From an uncultured Atopobium sp. (GTDB lineage: Bacteria; Actinomycetota; Coriobacteriia; Coriobacteriales; Atopobiaceae), in NCBI GenBank assembly GCA_938028565.1, contig CALIZS010000020.1:1-35737 (forward strand): DNA of 35,737 nt. Reading direction: 5' to 3'. Below the pieces are notes generated by a model. That model searched no databases. It had not been told where the DNA came from and saw only the letters and a program-made list of their open reading frames with translations. Below are positions 24,914 to 34,220 of this stretch, in pieces. The translations under genes were made by a program, and so were the position numbers. The first letter of the stretch is position 1, and each line of letters starts with the position of its first letter.

Positions 24914-24970
24914 CACTTCCCTGAAACCGGGCAAATGGTAAAAATTGTTAATGAAATTGTGACAATTGAC

Positions 24971-25177
24971 CTATTGAGCGTCAAAAGCCTTGTCGACGTC
25001 AGAAATCATTTTCTGAGCAACACCGCAGTGACCATCTCCACCGTGATGAGTGCCACAGCTGCTGGATGAAGAACAGCCAGAACAAGAGCCCTCTTTTGCG
25101 CTCTTAAGTTGAGAGCGGACACAAAGAGCAACAAGAGCAATGACGATAAGGACAACCAAAATATCAATAGGACTCAT
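24971..25177 (-). CDS. FeoB-associated Cys-rich membrane protein (PF12669 type)
   Basis: The protein has 68 residues from ATG 25177 (MSPIDILVVLIVIALVAL), with GAGGAG upstream. A single N-terminal membrane helix is followed by a basic stretch (RSQLKSAKEG) and a short Cys/Ser/His-rich segment (CSGCSSSSSCGTHHGGDGHC). This matches small proteins often encoded beside feoB, thought to aid iron transport. No feoA or feoB lies in the window, so it stands alone here. Confidence 0.75.
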   Translation of the reverse strand: MSPIDILVVLIVIALVALCVRSQLKSAKEGSCSGCSSSSSCGTHHGGDGHCGVAQKMISDVDKAFDAQ

Positions 25178-25481
25178 ACAGATACTCCTCAATTTGTTAA
25201 CCATGGCATACTATACCCTCATTGCATGCTTGCATACACTGAATCATAAATTATTTGCAGAATCTAAATTCTTACCAAAACAATTGAGAACTGCGCTCTA
25301 AGTCAAAGTTGGCACACGCGATATGCAAAATCTTTTAGACATTGATTCGCATGTATTTTTCGGTGTGCGGTAGAATATTATTCGCAAGCGTTTTGTCTTG
25401 CACCTGTATGTAAAGTATTGCCAAAAACTTGGTGTTTACCACGTATGGTGCACAAAGTTTGACGCGTAGAAAGGAAGCCTA
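25178..25481. other. Gene-free stretch upstream of gpmA
   Basis: This 304-bp stretch separates divergent genes. I see no ORF or strong inverted repeat. A TAGAAT at 25371-25376 could be the -10 box for gpmA, leaving a leader of about 100 nt, but no good -35 partner is present. Confidence 0.4.
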
Positions 25482-26243
25482 ATGGCTGAAGATCAGTACA
25501 TGCACCTTGTTATTGTTCGCCACGGTGAGTCTGAGTGGAACAAGCTCAACCTGTTCACTGGTTGGACTGACGTTGACCTTACCGAGACTGGTCACGAGGA
25601 GGCAGCAGCTGGCGGCCGTGCTCTCAAAGAGGCTGGCTATGACTTTGATGTTTGCTACACCTCTCTGCTCAAGCGTGCTATTCACACTCTGAATCATGTT
25701 CTTGATGAGCTTGACCGTAACTGGCTTCCTGTTCATAAGACCTGGCGTCTGAACGAGCGTCACTATGGTGCACTTCAGGGCCTCAACAAGGCTGATGCAG
25801 CTGCCGAGCACGGCGAGGAGCAGGTAAAGATTTGGCGTCGTTCCTTTGATGTTCAGCCACCAGCTCTTGAGCCAGGCGACGAGCGCGATCCTCACGTTCA
25901 GGAAATGTTCCGCGATGTTCCAGCAGAGGATCTTCCTTACACCGAGTGCCTGAAGGACACCATTGCACGCGCATGGCCTTACTTTGAGCAGGAGATCAAG
26001 CCACAGCTTGAGGCAGGTAAGCGTGTTCTTATTGCTGCACACGGCAACAGCCTTCGCGCTCTTGTTATGCAGTTTGAGCACCTCACTCCAGAAGAGATTC
26101 TTGAGGTCAACATCCCAACTGGCATTCCTTGCGCATACACCTTTGACAAGGATTGGAACATTGTAGACAAGCACTATATTGGCGATCCAGCCGTCATCGA
26201 GGCAAAGATTAACGCTGTTGCTAACCAGGGCAAAGCTAAATAA
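25482..26243 (+). CDS. gpmA: 2,3-bisphosphoglycerate-dependent phosphoglycerate mutase
   Basis: The protein has 253 residues. The phosphohistidine motif VIVRHGESEWNKLNLFTGW, the CYTSLLKRAIHT and RHYGALQGLNKA segments, the DVPAEDLPYTECLKDT lid region and the second histidine in LIAAHGNSLRALV are all typical of dPGM. It interconverts 3- and 2-phosphoglycerate in glycolysis. Codon use is strongly biased, as expected for an abundant protein. It is monocistronic, with its own terminator. Confidence 0.97.
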   Translation: MAEDQYMHLVIVRHGESEWNKLNLFTGWTDVDLTETGHEEAAAGGRALKEAGYDFDVCYTSLLKRAIHTLNHVLDELDRNWLPVHKTWRLNERHYGALQGLNKADAAAEHGEEQVKIWRRSFDVQPPALEPGDERDPHVQEMFRDVPAEDLPYTECLKDTIARAWPYFEQEIKPQLEAGKRVLIAAHGNSLRALVMQFEHLTPEEILEVNIPTGIPCAYTFDKDWNIVDKHYIGDPAVIEAKINAVANQGKAK

Positions 26244-26276
26244 ACAGCTTGCTAACACGCAATATTGCTAAGCAGA

Positions 26277-26305
26277 ACGGGGTGGTTTAAAACCACCCCG
26301 TTTTT
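26277..26305 (+). terminator. Rho-independent terminator of gpmA
   Basis: GGGGTGG and CCACCCC form the core stem, extended by ACG/CGT below and TTTAAAA in the loop, followed by TTTTT. It lies 33 nt past the gpmA stop. Confidence 0.9.
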
Positions 26306-26331
26306 CTAATTTAAATTGAACAAATCGTTGC

Positions 26332-26487
26332 TTATAATTTTCTATTCAAATTATCAATAGAATCCTGTAAGCCATCAAGTTTCTTGAGATACCGAGAAAG
26401 CCAAATAAAAGCCTTTCGTCCACAGTAAAACATAACGGATAAGATTAGAAAAAGAACAATAAGAATTATTATCTCTGGTGCTCCCAT
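26332..26487 (-). CDS. Small membrane protein, 51 residues, unknown function
   Basis: ATG at 26487 has AGGAG 9 nt upstream (26501-26497). The peptide starts MGAPEIIILIVLFLILSVMF, one clear membrane helix, followed by a basic aromatic stretch (YCGRKAFIWLSRYLKK) and an amphipathic tail ending in DSIDNLNRKL. A different frame over the same bases is open for 87 codons, but it starts at TTG without a ribosome-binding site and lacks protein-like character. Single-helix basic peptides of this size include toxins and membrane-complex subunits. No family was recognised. Confidence 0.55.
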   Translation of the reverse strand: MGAPEIIILIVLFLILSVMFYCGRKAFIWLSRYLKKLDGLQDSIDNLNRKL

Positions 26488-26588
26488 AAACCCATACTCC
26501 TAAATAATTAAAACCCCCTATTGAGGTAATTAATTCATGTCCAGAAATATCACTCCACAGGGCATTTAATGTATAAACAAAGAAACTA

Positions 26589-26654
26589 TTAGAACCTAGA
26601 AATTTCATTTTTAGATGGTAGATATGTTCTTCTGGCAATAAAAGAACTAGACAT
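26589..26654 (-). CDS. Possible 21-residue mini-ORF
   Basis: ATG at 26654 stands 6 nt after GAGGTG. It opens a 21-codon frame (MSSSFIARRTYLPSKNEISR and one more residue) ending in TAA at 26591-26589, about 100 bp before the 51-residue membrane protein on the same strand. It could be a leader peptide or chance. Confidence 0.25.
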   Translation of the reverse strand: MSSSFIARRTYLPSKNEISRF

Positions 26655-26834
26655 CTTCATCACCTCTTTAAGTTATTTATACCACTTATTTACTCCAATA
26701 AAAAGAAAAAAATAACCTATAAAATGACATTCTATATAAACAAAAACATATTAAAAACTTAAAGAATACGCCTACAGCTGTAAAACCTGCTTTGAATAGT
26801 GTTACGATGTACCGCCGAGAAAAGAAGGGATTAA
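26655..26834. other. AT-rich promoter region of the MFS exporter with palindrome
   Basis: A 10-bp palindrome TACAGCTGTA lies at 26773-26782, about 50 bp before the MFS start, a plausible site for a local repressor. No regulator gene of TetR or MarR type adjoins. The stretch is otherwise AT-rich and featureless. Confidence 0.35.
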
Positions 26835-28259
26835 ATGTTTAAAAGAGAGCTCAACGCAAAACTTGTTCTTTCTGTAATTGCAACAGGAATTATGTCCTTC
26901 TCGGGAGTTGTCGTAGAAACTGCCATGAACGTGACGTTTCCAACGTTGATGGAGGAATTCTCTATTGGCACCTCAACGGTACAATGGATGACCACCTCGT
27001 ACCTTTTGATTCTTGCCATCATCATGCCTATGTCATCGTATTTAAACAGACGATTCAAAACTAAAAGTATCTTTACCGTGGCCATGATCTTCTATATCAG
27101 TGGCATTCTCTGCGGATTTGCTGCTCCAACGTTTATGTTATTGCTGCTTGGCCGCATTTTAGAAGGCATTGGCACCGGTCTGGCACTGCCTTTGATGTTC
27201 AACATCATCACCGAGCAAGCTCCCCTTAAAAACATGGGTGTCATGATGGGCATTGGCATGCTTGTTACTGCCGTTGCACCTGCAGTAGGACCTTCAGCTG
27301 GTGGTTGGATTGCAGAGCATCTTGGCTGGCGAATGATTTTTGCCGGTCTTCTCCCCTTCTTGATTGTGGCGTTTGTACTGGGAATTAGTTCAATCCAACA
27401 GAGCCATGAGACTGAAGTGATTTCTTTTGATGTCTTTGGCTGGCTGCTGCTTACCGTAAGTTTTATTGCACTCATCTTTGTTATTGACGAGTCCAGCGCG
27501 TTTGGCCTGTTTAGCATTCCTGTTTTGCTTGCAATGGTAATTTTTGCCGGTTCACTCGCGCTTTTTGTACGTCACGAGAACTCCTTTAAATACAAGGAGC
27601 AATCGGATAAATCTCCAAAAATTCCTATCATTAACCTTGACGTATTTAGCGAGAAGGGCTTTGTGCTCTCGCTCTTTGCTATTGTTGCTCTTCAATTTAT
27701 TATTCTTGGTCAGTCATATCTTCTGCCTAACTTCTCCCAGCTGGTACTGGGTGCAGGTGCCACTGCAGCAGGAGCTCAGATGCTTCCAGGATGTGCTATT
27801 GGCGCAGCTATGGCTCCAATTTCTGGCCAGATTTTAGACAAGCTAGGAGCTAAAAAGCCTATTGTTACAGGCATTCTTTGCTGCCTTACCAGCATGCTCC
27901 TTTTACTGCTCTTTGTTCACGTGCTTACCGTAGAAATGATTACGTATATTTTTGCTATTTTTGCCATTGGTCAGGCACTTCAGATGGGAAACAATTTTAC
28001 AGTAGCTTTGGGACACTTACCAGAAGACCACAAAGCAGATGGAAATGCTGTTATTAATACAATGCAGCAGCTCTTTGGTGCTATGGGCACCAGCGTTATT
28101 TCTGGTGTAGTAGCAGCCTCTCAACTTGGAGCTACAGACTTAGCTACGAGCACCCTTGCAGGAGCTCAGAATGCACTCTTTGTACTTGTGTGCGTAGCTT
28201 GTATTCCTCTTGTTACCATGGGAATCGTGCTCTTTATACTGCCAAAGATGACAAAATAA
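26835..28259 (+). CDS. MFS drug exporter, DHA2 (EmrB/QacA) family
   Basis: The protein has 474 residues and about 14 membrane helices, as in 14-TMS drug:H+ antiporters. The N-terminal ETAMNVTFPTLMEEFSIGTS with VQWMTTSYLLILAIIMPMSS and LLLGRILEGIGTGLALPLM are family hallmarks. The later AVAPAVGPSAGGWI matches the antiporter motif C region of helix 5. It probably expels a toxic compound by proton exchange; the substrate is unknown. It is monocistronic, with a terminator shared with crcB. Confidence 0.9.
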   Translation: MFKRELNAKLVLSVIATGIMSFSGVVVETAMNVTFPTLMEEFSIGTSTVQWMTTSYLLILAIIMPMSSYLNRRFKTKSIFTVAMIFYISGILCGFAAPTFMLLLLGRILEGIGTGLALPLMFNIITEQAPLKNMGVMMGIGMLVTAVAPAVGPSAGGWIAEHLGWRMIFAGLLPFLIVAFVLGISSIQQSHETEVISFDVFGWLLLTVSFIALIFVIDESSAFGLFSIPVLLAMVIFAGSLALFVRHENSFKYKEQSDKSPKIPIINLDVFSEKGFVLSLFAIVALQFIILGQSYLLPNFSQLVLGAGATAAGAQMLPGCAIGAAMAPISGQILDKLGAKKPIVTGILCCLTSMLLLLLFVHVLTVEMITYIFAIFAIGQALQMGNNFTVALGHLPEDHKADGNAVINTMQQLFGAMGTSVISGVVAASQLGATDLATSTLAGAQNALFVLVCVACIPLVTMGIVLFILPKMTK

Positions 28260-28289
28260 AGCGCAACGGCGGTATTTAAAAAGCAAATT

Positions 28290-28329
28290 AAAAAGCTAGG
28301 TATCCAAAAGAAGGATATCTAGCTTTTAA
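28290..28329. terminator. Bidirectional terminator between MFS gene and crcB
   Basis: AAAAGCTAG and CTAGCTTTT, extended by TATCC/GGATA, form a stem around AAAAGAA at 28291-28327. A and T runs on either side allow use from both strands. Confidence 0.85.
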
Positions 28330-28351
28330 TTTAGACGATTGAATAATCAAA

Positions 28352-28723
28352 CTACGACACAACAGCCGATAACTTCAATCCAATAAACACAGCAACCAGG
28401 CACGTTATAACATTAACCGCAATATTCACACCTGCAGCAGCCCAATTACCTGCTTGAATAAAGGTAAGGGTTTCATTTGAGAAGGTCGAGAAAGTCGAAA
28501 GTCCTCCGCAAAGGCCCACGGCTAAGAATAGCTTTACCTGTGGCTGAAGTGGACTTGCAAGATCAAGCCCTGTTACAAAGCCAATAATCAAACCTGCAAC
28601 AACATTTGCAGCAAACGTACCAACTGGCAGATTAGGAATCCACTGTTTAAAGAGGACTCCCAACTGCCAGCGACCTAAACTACCCAGAGCTCCACCAAGA
28701 GCCACAGCTAACGCTTCAAACAT
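28352..28723 (-). CDS. crcB: Fluoride channel CrcB/Fluc
   Basis: The protein has 123 residues and four membrane helices. Family motifs are GGALGSLGRW near the start, GTFAANVVAGLIIG in helix 2, and GLCGGLSTFSTFSNE in the broken third helix that lines the fluoride pore. It exports fluoride as a dual-topology dimer. A single copy here suggests a homodimer. It follows the ABC exporter genes in orientation but lies downstream of them by 9 nt. Confidence 0.93.
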   Translation of the reverse strand: MFEALAVALGGALGSLGRWQLGVLFKQWIPNLPVGTFAANVVAGLIIGFVTGLDLASPLQPQVKLFLAVGLCGGLSTFSTFSNETLTFIQAGNWAAAGVNIAVNVITCLVAVFIGLKLSAVVS

Positions 28724-28732
28724 AAAATACCC

Positions 28733-30553
28733 CTACTCCAGCTCACGCGATCCCGTATACAGTTGATAATACTCTCCTCGTTTAGCAATAAGCTCGTCGT
28801 GAGTACCGCGCTCAATAATGCGACCGTGCTCCAGAACCATGATGGCATCAGAGTTGCGAACTGTAGACAGTCTGTGAGCAATTACAAAAACAGTACGGCC
28901 TGCCATTAGGGCATCCATGCCCTTCTCGATAAGTGCCTCAGTACGCGTATCAATACTGGAGGTTGCCTCGTCCAAGATAAGCACGGGAGGATCGGCAATA
29001 GCAGCACGAGCGATAGCCAGAAGCTGCCTCTGACCTTGGGAAAGGTTGGCGCCGTCCGAGGTAAGCACGGTGTTGTAACCACGAGGCATTCGACGGATAA
29101 ACTTATCTGCGTTTGCGATTTTTGCTGCAGCAATAACCTCGTCATCAGTGGCGTTCAACTTACCAAAGCGGATATTGTCCGCGATGGTCCCTGTGAACAG
29201 ATGCGTGTCCTGCAAAACAATACCAAGCGAGGATCGTAGAGCAGATTTCTTGATATTGTTAATAGGAATGCCATCGTAAGTAATAGTGCCGCTGCGAACG
29301 TCATAGAAACGGTTGATGAGGTTGGTAATGGTTGTTTTACCAGCACCAGTTGAGCCAACAAACGCAATCTTCTGACCAGGCTTTGCAAACAGCGTGAGGT
29401 TTGCAAGAACCGTCTGATCATCGTCGTATCCAAAGGTCACGTCATCAAAGCGAACGTCTCCAGCAAGAGGGGTTTTCTCGCCAGACGATGTGACCCAAGC
29501 CCAGGACTCTTCTCCTGACTCGTAGCCACTAACGCGGACCAGATCAACCTTGCCCTCATCAACCTCGGGAGTCATCTCCATAACCGCAAAGATGCGCTCG
29601 GCACCGGCAAGAGCGGTAAGCAGGAAGTTGGAGAGCTGTGTGAACTGGTTAAACGGCATGGCTGCCTGGCGAACAAAGACCAGGTAGGATGCAAGACTTG
29701 CAACATCCGCGTGTCCGTTTACCGCAAGCAGAGCGCCAACCACGGTAACCACAGCGTAATTGATATACGTCAATGAAACCGTGATAGGGACCATAGTTGC
29801 TGCGTAGCCCTGAGCACTTGTTCCAGAGTGCCGTAACTCGTCATTTACCTTTTGAAAATCAGTAAAGTTGGCATCCTCATGGTTAAAAACTTTAACCACT
29901 TTAAGGCCAGAGATAGTTTCTTCTGCAAAACCGTTGAGAACACCAAGGCTTTTTTGTTGCACCGAGTAATGCTTGGCAGAGCGCTTACTTGCGTAACGTG
30001 CATAAACCACAATCAAAACGTCAAAGAGAATAGTAATCAGTGTCAGCTGCCAGTTAAGAACAATGAGCAGCACAAGCGTACCAACCATCTGAATAAACGC
30101 CAGAACAAGGTTGGCAAAGCTGTTGTTGAGCGCTTCCGAGATGGTATCCACGTCATTTGTAAAGAAGCTCATGATATCGCCGCGGGTGCGCTGGTCAAAG
30201 AATCTTAGGGGCAGCGATTCAATATGCTCAAAGAGATCTCGTCTGATGTCAAAAACAATCCTCTGAGCAGCACGAACCATAATTTGCGTGTAACCAACAC
30301 TAGTAAGAGCGCCAATTGCATACACAACCGCTGTAAATACAATGAGGTTGGTAAATGCGTTTACGTCTCCCCTGCCCACTGCAGCAACAACAGGCTTAAT
30401 CATGTAGGTGCCAAGAAGCGCAGCAAAACCACTGATAGAAACAAGAAGTGCCACCAACATAAGACGCTTCTTAGCATGACCTAAGTACGAGACAAACACT
30501 CTAATGGTATGTCCGATGTTCTGAGGACGTGCTCCTCCTGCGCGATTAGCCAT
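28733..30553 (-). CDS. ABC exporter half-transporter, second subunit (canonical ATP site)
   Basis: The protein has 606 residues from ATG 30553 (MANRAGGARPQNIGHT), preceded by GGAGGTG. Six membrane helices (about 40-330) with FFTNDVDTISEALNNS are followed by an ATPase domain: Walker A GSTGAGKTT, Q-loop LGIVLQDTHLFTGTIADNI, signature LSQGQRQLLAIARA, Walker B VLILDEATSSID with the catalytic Glu, and H-loop VIAHRLSTV. It overlaps the upstream half-transporter by 8 nt, so the pair forms a heterodimer. Substrates of such exporters include drugs, lipids and peptides. Confidence 0.93.
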   Translation of the reverse strand: MANRAGGARPQNIGHTIRVFVSYLGHAKKRLMLVALLVSISGFAALLGTYMIKPVVAAVGRGDVNAFTNLIVFTAVVYAIGALTSVGYTQIMVRAAQRIVFDIRRDLFEHIESLPLRFFDQRTRGDIMSFFTNDVDTISEALNNSFANLVLAFIQMVGTLVLLIVLNWQLTLITILFDVLIVVYARYASKRSAKHYSVQQKSLGVLNGFAEETISGLKVVKVFNHEDANFTDFQKVNDELRHSGTSAQGYAATMVPITVSLTYINYAVVTVVGALLAVNGHADVASLASYLVFVRQAAMPFNQFTQLSNFLLTALAGAERIFAVMEMTPEVDEGKVDLVRVSGYESGEESWAWVTSSGEKTPLAGDVRFDDVTFGYDDDQTVLANLTLFAKPGQKIAFVGSTGAGKTTITNLINRFYDVRSGTITYDGIPINNIKKSALRSSLGIVLQDTHLFTGTIADNIRFGKLNATDDEVIAAAKIANADKFIRRMPRGYNTVLTSDGANLSQGQRQLLAIARAAIADPPVLILDEATSSIDTRTEALIEKGMDALMAGRTVFVIAHRLSTVRNSDAIMVLEHGRIIERGTHDELIAKRGEYYQLYTGSRELE

Positions 30554-32348
30554 GTGACACCTCCCTACCAGCAGCGTCAATGTCCGACTGACTACCGCCC
30601 ATCTGCGACTCATACAGCTCTCTATAGATAGGGCTCTTGGCGAGAAGTTCTGTGTGAGTGCCAGTCATATGGACCCTACCGTTATCAAGAACGACAATCT
30701 GATCTGAGTCCATAACCGAGTTCACACGCTGGGCAATGATGATCTTTGTCATGTCAGCAAGCTCAGCTAAGCCTGCGCGGATCTTTGCATCGGTTGCCGT
30801 ATCAACCGCGCTGGTAGAGTCATCAAAAATGATAATTTTTGGCTTCTTCAAAAGCGCACGCGCAATACAAAGGCGCTGCTTCTGGCCACCAGAAACATTG
30901 ACGCCACCCTGACCAAGGTCTCCGTCCAAGCCGCCAATCCTATCTAGAAACTCATCAACACATGCAATAGAGCAGGCGTGAAGCAGCTCCTCATCAGTAG
31001 CGTTGGGATCTCCCCAGAGCAGGTTGTCGCGGACGGTACCGCTGAACAGCACATTTTTCTGAAGGACAACAGATACTGCATCACGAAGTGAAACAAGATT
31101 GTAGGAGCGGACGTCATTCTCGCCAACAAACACAGTGCCTTCAGTAGCATCGTACAAGCGAGCAATCAGCTGGATAAGAGTGGTTTTTCCGGAGCCGGTG
31201 CCGCCGAGAATGCCAACGGTAGAGCCTGGCGCAAACGAGAGATTAATGTCTTCAAGGACGTCCTCTTCAGCGCTCTTGCTGTATTTGAACGATACGTTTT
31301 CAAAGCGTACTGCGCCATTCTTAACGTCGGTTAAACCGTGCTCTAGAGACTCAATAGCAGGCTCCTCGGAAAGAATCTCTCCGATGCGACGCACACTAGT
31401 AATAGCGCGAGCAGTAAGCAAGAACACGCCAGAAATCATCATAAGAGAGTTCATGATAAGCAGCACGTAACTCATGAAGCCCGTAAGCTCACCGACACCC
31501 AGTCTGCCAGCCATAATCATCTGGCCACCAAACCAAAGAATAGCCACATTAGTGACATACATTGAAGCCTGGAAAATAGGCAGGTTTAAGACGGACGTTC
31601 CAAAGGTCTTTGTAGCAGTCTGCGCATACTGGGTATTAACTTTTTCAAAGCGCTCGGAGACATATCCTTCTCGGACATACGCCTTAATCGCTCGCACCGC
31701 GGCAAAGTCTTCCTGCAGTGCCTCGTTAAGCTTATCCATTGCGCTTTGCATAACGCGGTACAAAGGACCAACGCGCTTCACAATAAAGAAGAGTGCAATG
31801 GCCAAGAAAGGCAGCACGGCAAAATACACTACTGCCAGCTCTGGGCTCATAATAAACGCCATAACCAAGCCCATGACCAGCATAATTGGTCCACGCATAA
31901 ACGGGCGCGTGCCCATTGCAAAGGCGTTCTGAATAATGGTTACATCAGAAGTCAAACGCGTTACCAAAGAAGATGAATCGTACTTATCAAGATTTGCAAA
32001 AGCAAACTCTTCCATACGGCGATATTCATCTTGTCTGAGTTGGGCGCCTAGTCCCATGGCTGCTTTTGCAGAGTAGCGAGCATAACCAATACCAGCAAAC
32101 ATGGCGAGAAGAGCAAAGACAACCATAACGGTACCGTTTACAAAAACAGTCTGAAGGTTACCTTGCAAAATACCCTGGTCAACAATTTGAGCCATGAGTA
32201 CAGGAATCACTAATTCGAGTAGGGACTCTGCAAACACGCAGAGTCCCGACAAAACAAAGTCCTTTTTATACGCGCCAAAGTGGTCCAAGATAACCTTTAA
32301 CTCAGCACGAGCAGATGGAGCCTTTTCTTCTACAGAAGCATCATTCAT
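30546..32348 (-). CDS. ABC exporter half-transporter, first subunit (degenerate ATP site)
   Basis: The protein has 600 residues with six membrane helices and an ATPase domain: Walker A LGGTGSGKTT, Q-loop VSVVLQKNVLFSGTVRDNL, signature VSGGQKQRLCIARA and Walker B IIIFDDSTSAVD. Here Asp replaces the catalytic Glu, and the H-loop histidine is replaced (IIAQRVNSV). This is the known pattern of one degenerate site in heterodimeric exporters such as TM287/288 or BmrCD. It begins 45 nt after aspS. Confidence 0.93.
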   Translation of the reverse strand: MNDASVEEKAPSARAELKVILDHFGAYKKDFVLSGLCVFAESLLELVIPVLMAQIVDQGILQGNLQTVFVNGTVMVVFALLAMFAGIGYARYSAKAAMGLGAQLRQDEYRRMEEFAFANLDKYDSSSLVTRLTSDVTIIQNAFAMGTRPFMRGPIMLVMGLVMAFIMSPELAVVYFAVLPFLAIALFFIVKRVGPLYRVMQSAMDKLNEALQEDFAAVRAIKAYVREGYVSERFEKVNTQYAQTATKTFGTSVLNLPIFQASMYVTNVAILWFGGQMIMAGRLGVGELTGFMSYVLLIMNSLMMISGVFLLTARAITSVRRIGEILSEEPAIESLEHGLTDVKNGAVRFENVSFKYSKSAEEDVLEDINLSFAPGSTVGILGGTGSGKTTLIQLIARLYDATEGTVFVGENDVRSYNLVSLRDAVSVVLQKNVLFSGTVRDNLLWGDPNATDEELLHACSIACVDEFLDRIGGLDGDLGQGGVNVSGGQKQRLCIARALLKKPKIIIFDDSTSAVDTATDAKIRAGLAELADMTKIIIAQRVNSVMDSDQIVVLDNGRVHMTGTHTELLAKSPIYRELYESQMGGSQSDIDAAGREVSHG

Positions 32349-32393
32349 TGTTAAAACACCACGTATCTTACTGCCTTACATTGCTTGGTTTGC

Positions 32394-34220
32394 TTATGCC
32401 TCTTTTGGAAGCGTCTGAAGCGAAACTTCCTTGAGCTGCTCATTAGAAACAGGTGAAGGTGCACTCGACATCAAATCAGAACCAGAAGTAGTCTTTGGGA
32501 ATGCCATGACATCACGGATGGAATCGGCACCTGCAAGCAACATGCATACGCGGTCAAGACCAAGTGCAAAGCCGCCCATTGGAGGTGCACCAAACGTCAA
32601 AGCCTCCATCAAGAAGCCAAATTGAGCCTTTGCGCGCTCTTCAGTAAAGCCGAGTTTCTCCAGAATCTTAAGCTGCAGCTCAGCGTTGTGAATACGCATT
32701 CCGCCGCCGCCAGCCTCAAAACCGTCCATGACAAAGTCGTACGTATACGAACCCATAGCCAGAGGGTCAGTGTCCAGAAGGTCAAGCTCATCCTCACGAG
32801 GAAGCGTAAAGGGCTGGTGCTCAGAGGCATAAGACTGAGATTCCTCATCCCAGTGGAACAGTGGGAAATTAACAACCCAAAGGAAATCATGACCTTCTCG
32901 CGGTACATCCAAGACCTTTGCCATATGCAGGCGCATACCACCAAGAATCTCATCTGTCTCCAGGCGGCCGCCCACAGCAAAGAGAATCAAGTCCCCTGCC
33001 TCAGCAGACATCTCTGCACGCAGTGCCTCAAGCTCTTCTGGCGAGAAGAACTTGGTGATAGGACCTCCCACGGAACCGTCCTCTTTGAAGGCGACCCATG
33101 CAAGTCCCTTGGCACCAAAGCCGGCGGCTACCTCGGCAAGCTTATCTACCTGAGAGCGTGGCCAGGTACCTGCACCCTTAACGTTGATTGCCTTGACGTA
33201 CTGGCCTTCTGTTGTAGCAGCAGAGCTAAAGAGCTTAAAGCTGGACTGCTTGAAGACCTCAGAGACATCGTGGAGCTCCATACCAATGCGGGTATCAGGC
33301 TTATCGGAGCCGTAGGTATCCATTGCGTCCCAGTACTGAATCTTGCGCAGTGGAGCTGGGAACTTAATGCCCATCTTTGCAAATGCATCGCCCAGAATAT
33401 CCTCAAGCTCGGCCATGACATCTTCCTCGCGGACAAATGCCATCTCCATATCAACCTGCGTAAACTCAGGCTGACGATCTGCACGAAGATCCTCATCGCG
33501 GAAGCACTTAGTAATCTGGTAGTAGCGCTCAATACCGCCAATCATCAGCAACTGCTTCAGCAGCTGTGGAGATTGTGGCAGTGCGTAGAAGTTTCCGCCC
33601 TGCATTCTGGATGGAACCAGGAAGTCACGAGCGCCCTCAGGAGTAGATTTGAACAGCGCCGGAGTTTCTACCTCGGTAAAGTCACGTTTATGGAATGCCT
33701 CACGAAGCGCAAAGGCAAAATCAGAACGCATACGAAGATTCTGTGCCATCTGAGGACGACGCAGGTCAACGTAGCGGTACCTCAAGCGAAGATCCTCGTT
33801 AACGTCAATGTGGTTCTCAATTTGGAATGGTGGAACAGCGCTCGTGTTAAGAACCTCAATCTTTGAAGCAAGTACCTCCACCTCACCGGTAGCAAGAGCC
33901 TCATTGGTCTGACCTTCAGAACGATGCTGAACCGTACCGGAAATCAGAACAGGCCATTCAGGACGAATAGTCTCTGCAGTTGCAAATGTTTCTGCATCAA
34001 CATCTGGGTCAAACAGAATCTGGGTCAAACCCTCGCGGTCACGAAGGTCAACAAAAATCAGACCACCAAAGTCACGACGACGCCAAACCCAACCAGTGAG
34101 CGTAACGGTCTGACCGATATGCTCTGCACGAAGCTCTCCGCAGGTATGCGTATGCATGCTGTGCAAATCAGCAGCTGCGTGAGCGGAATAATTCTGGGAG
34201 GTTTCTGAGGAACAATCCAT
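32394..34220 (-). CDS. aspS: Aspartyl-tRNA synthetase
   Basis: The protein has 608 residues from ATG 34220 (MDCSSETSQNYSAHAA), behind AAAGGA, slightly longer than usual at the N-terminus. The anticodon-binding OB fold (TVTLTGWVWRRRDFGGLIFV) comes first. The class II core has RLRYRYVDLRRPQM, YALPQSPQLLKQLLMIGG, motif 2 CFRDEDLRADRQPEFTQVD and motif 3 GGFALGLDRVCMLLAG. A GAD insertion of the bacterial type lies in between. A long antisense frame over this gene is a shadow. Confidence 0.97.
   Translation of the reverse strand: MDCSSETSQNYSAHAAADLHSMHTHTCGELRAEHIGQTVTLTGWVWRRRDFGGLIFVDLRDREGLTQILFDPDVDAETFATAETIRPEWPVLISGTVQHRSEGQTNEALATGEVEVLASKIEVLNTSAVPPFQIENHIDVNEDLRLRYRYVDLRRPQMAQNLRMRSDFAFALREAFHKRDFTEVETPALFKSTPEGARDFLVPSRMQGGNFYALPQSPQLLKQLLMIGGIERYYQITKCFRDEDLRADRQPEFTQVDMEMAFVREEDVMAELEDILGDAFAKMGIKFPAPLRKIQYWDAMDTYGSDKPDTRIGMELHDVSEVFKQSSFKLFSSAATTEGQYVKAINVKGAGTWPRSQVDKLAEVAAGFGAKGLAWVAFKEDGSVGGPITKFFSPEELEALRAEMSAEAGDLILFAVGGRLETDEILGGMRLHMAKVLDVPREGHDFLWVVNFPLFHWDEESQSYASEHQPFTLPREDELDLLDTDPLAMGSYTYDFVMDGFEAGGGGMRIHNAELQLKILEKLGFTEERAKAQFGFLMEALTFGAPPMGGFALGLDRVCMLLAGADSIRDVMAFPKTTSGSDLMSSAPSPVSNEQLKEVSLQTLPKEA

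Noticed and set aside
25479..26258. 259-codon minus-strand ORF
   Set aside because: It mirrors gpmA, whose strong codon bias leaves the antisense frame open.
26375..26638. 87-codon minus-strand ORF
   Set aside because: It starts at TTG without a ribosome-binding site and overlaps a better-supported small membrane ORF in another frame.
32622..33866. 414-codon plus-strand ORF
   Set aside because: It is fully antisense to aspS, has no ribosome-binding site or recognisable domain, and its composition follows the codons of aspS.
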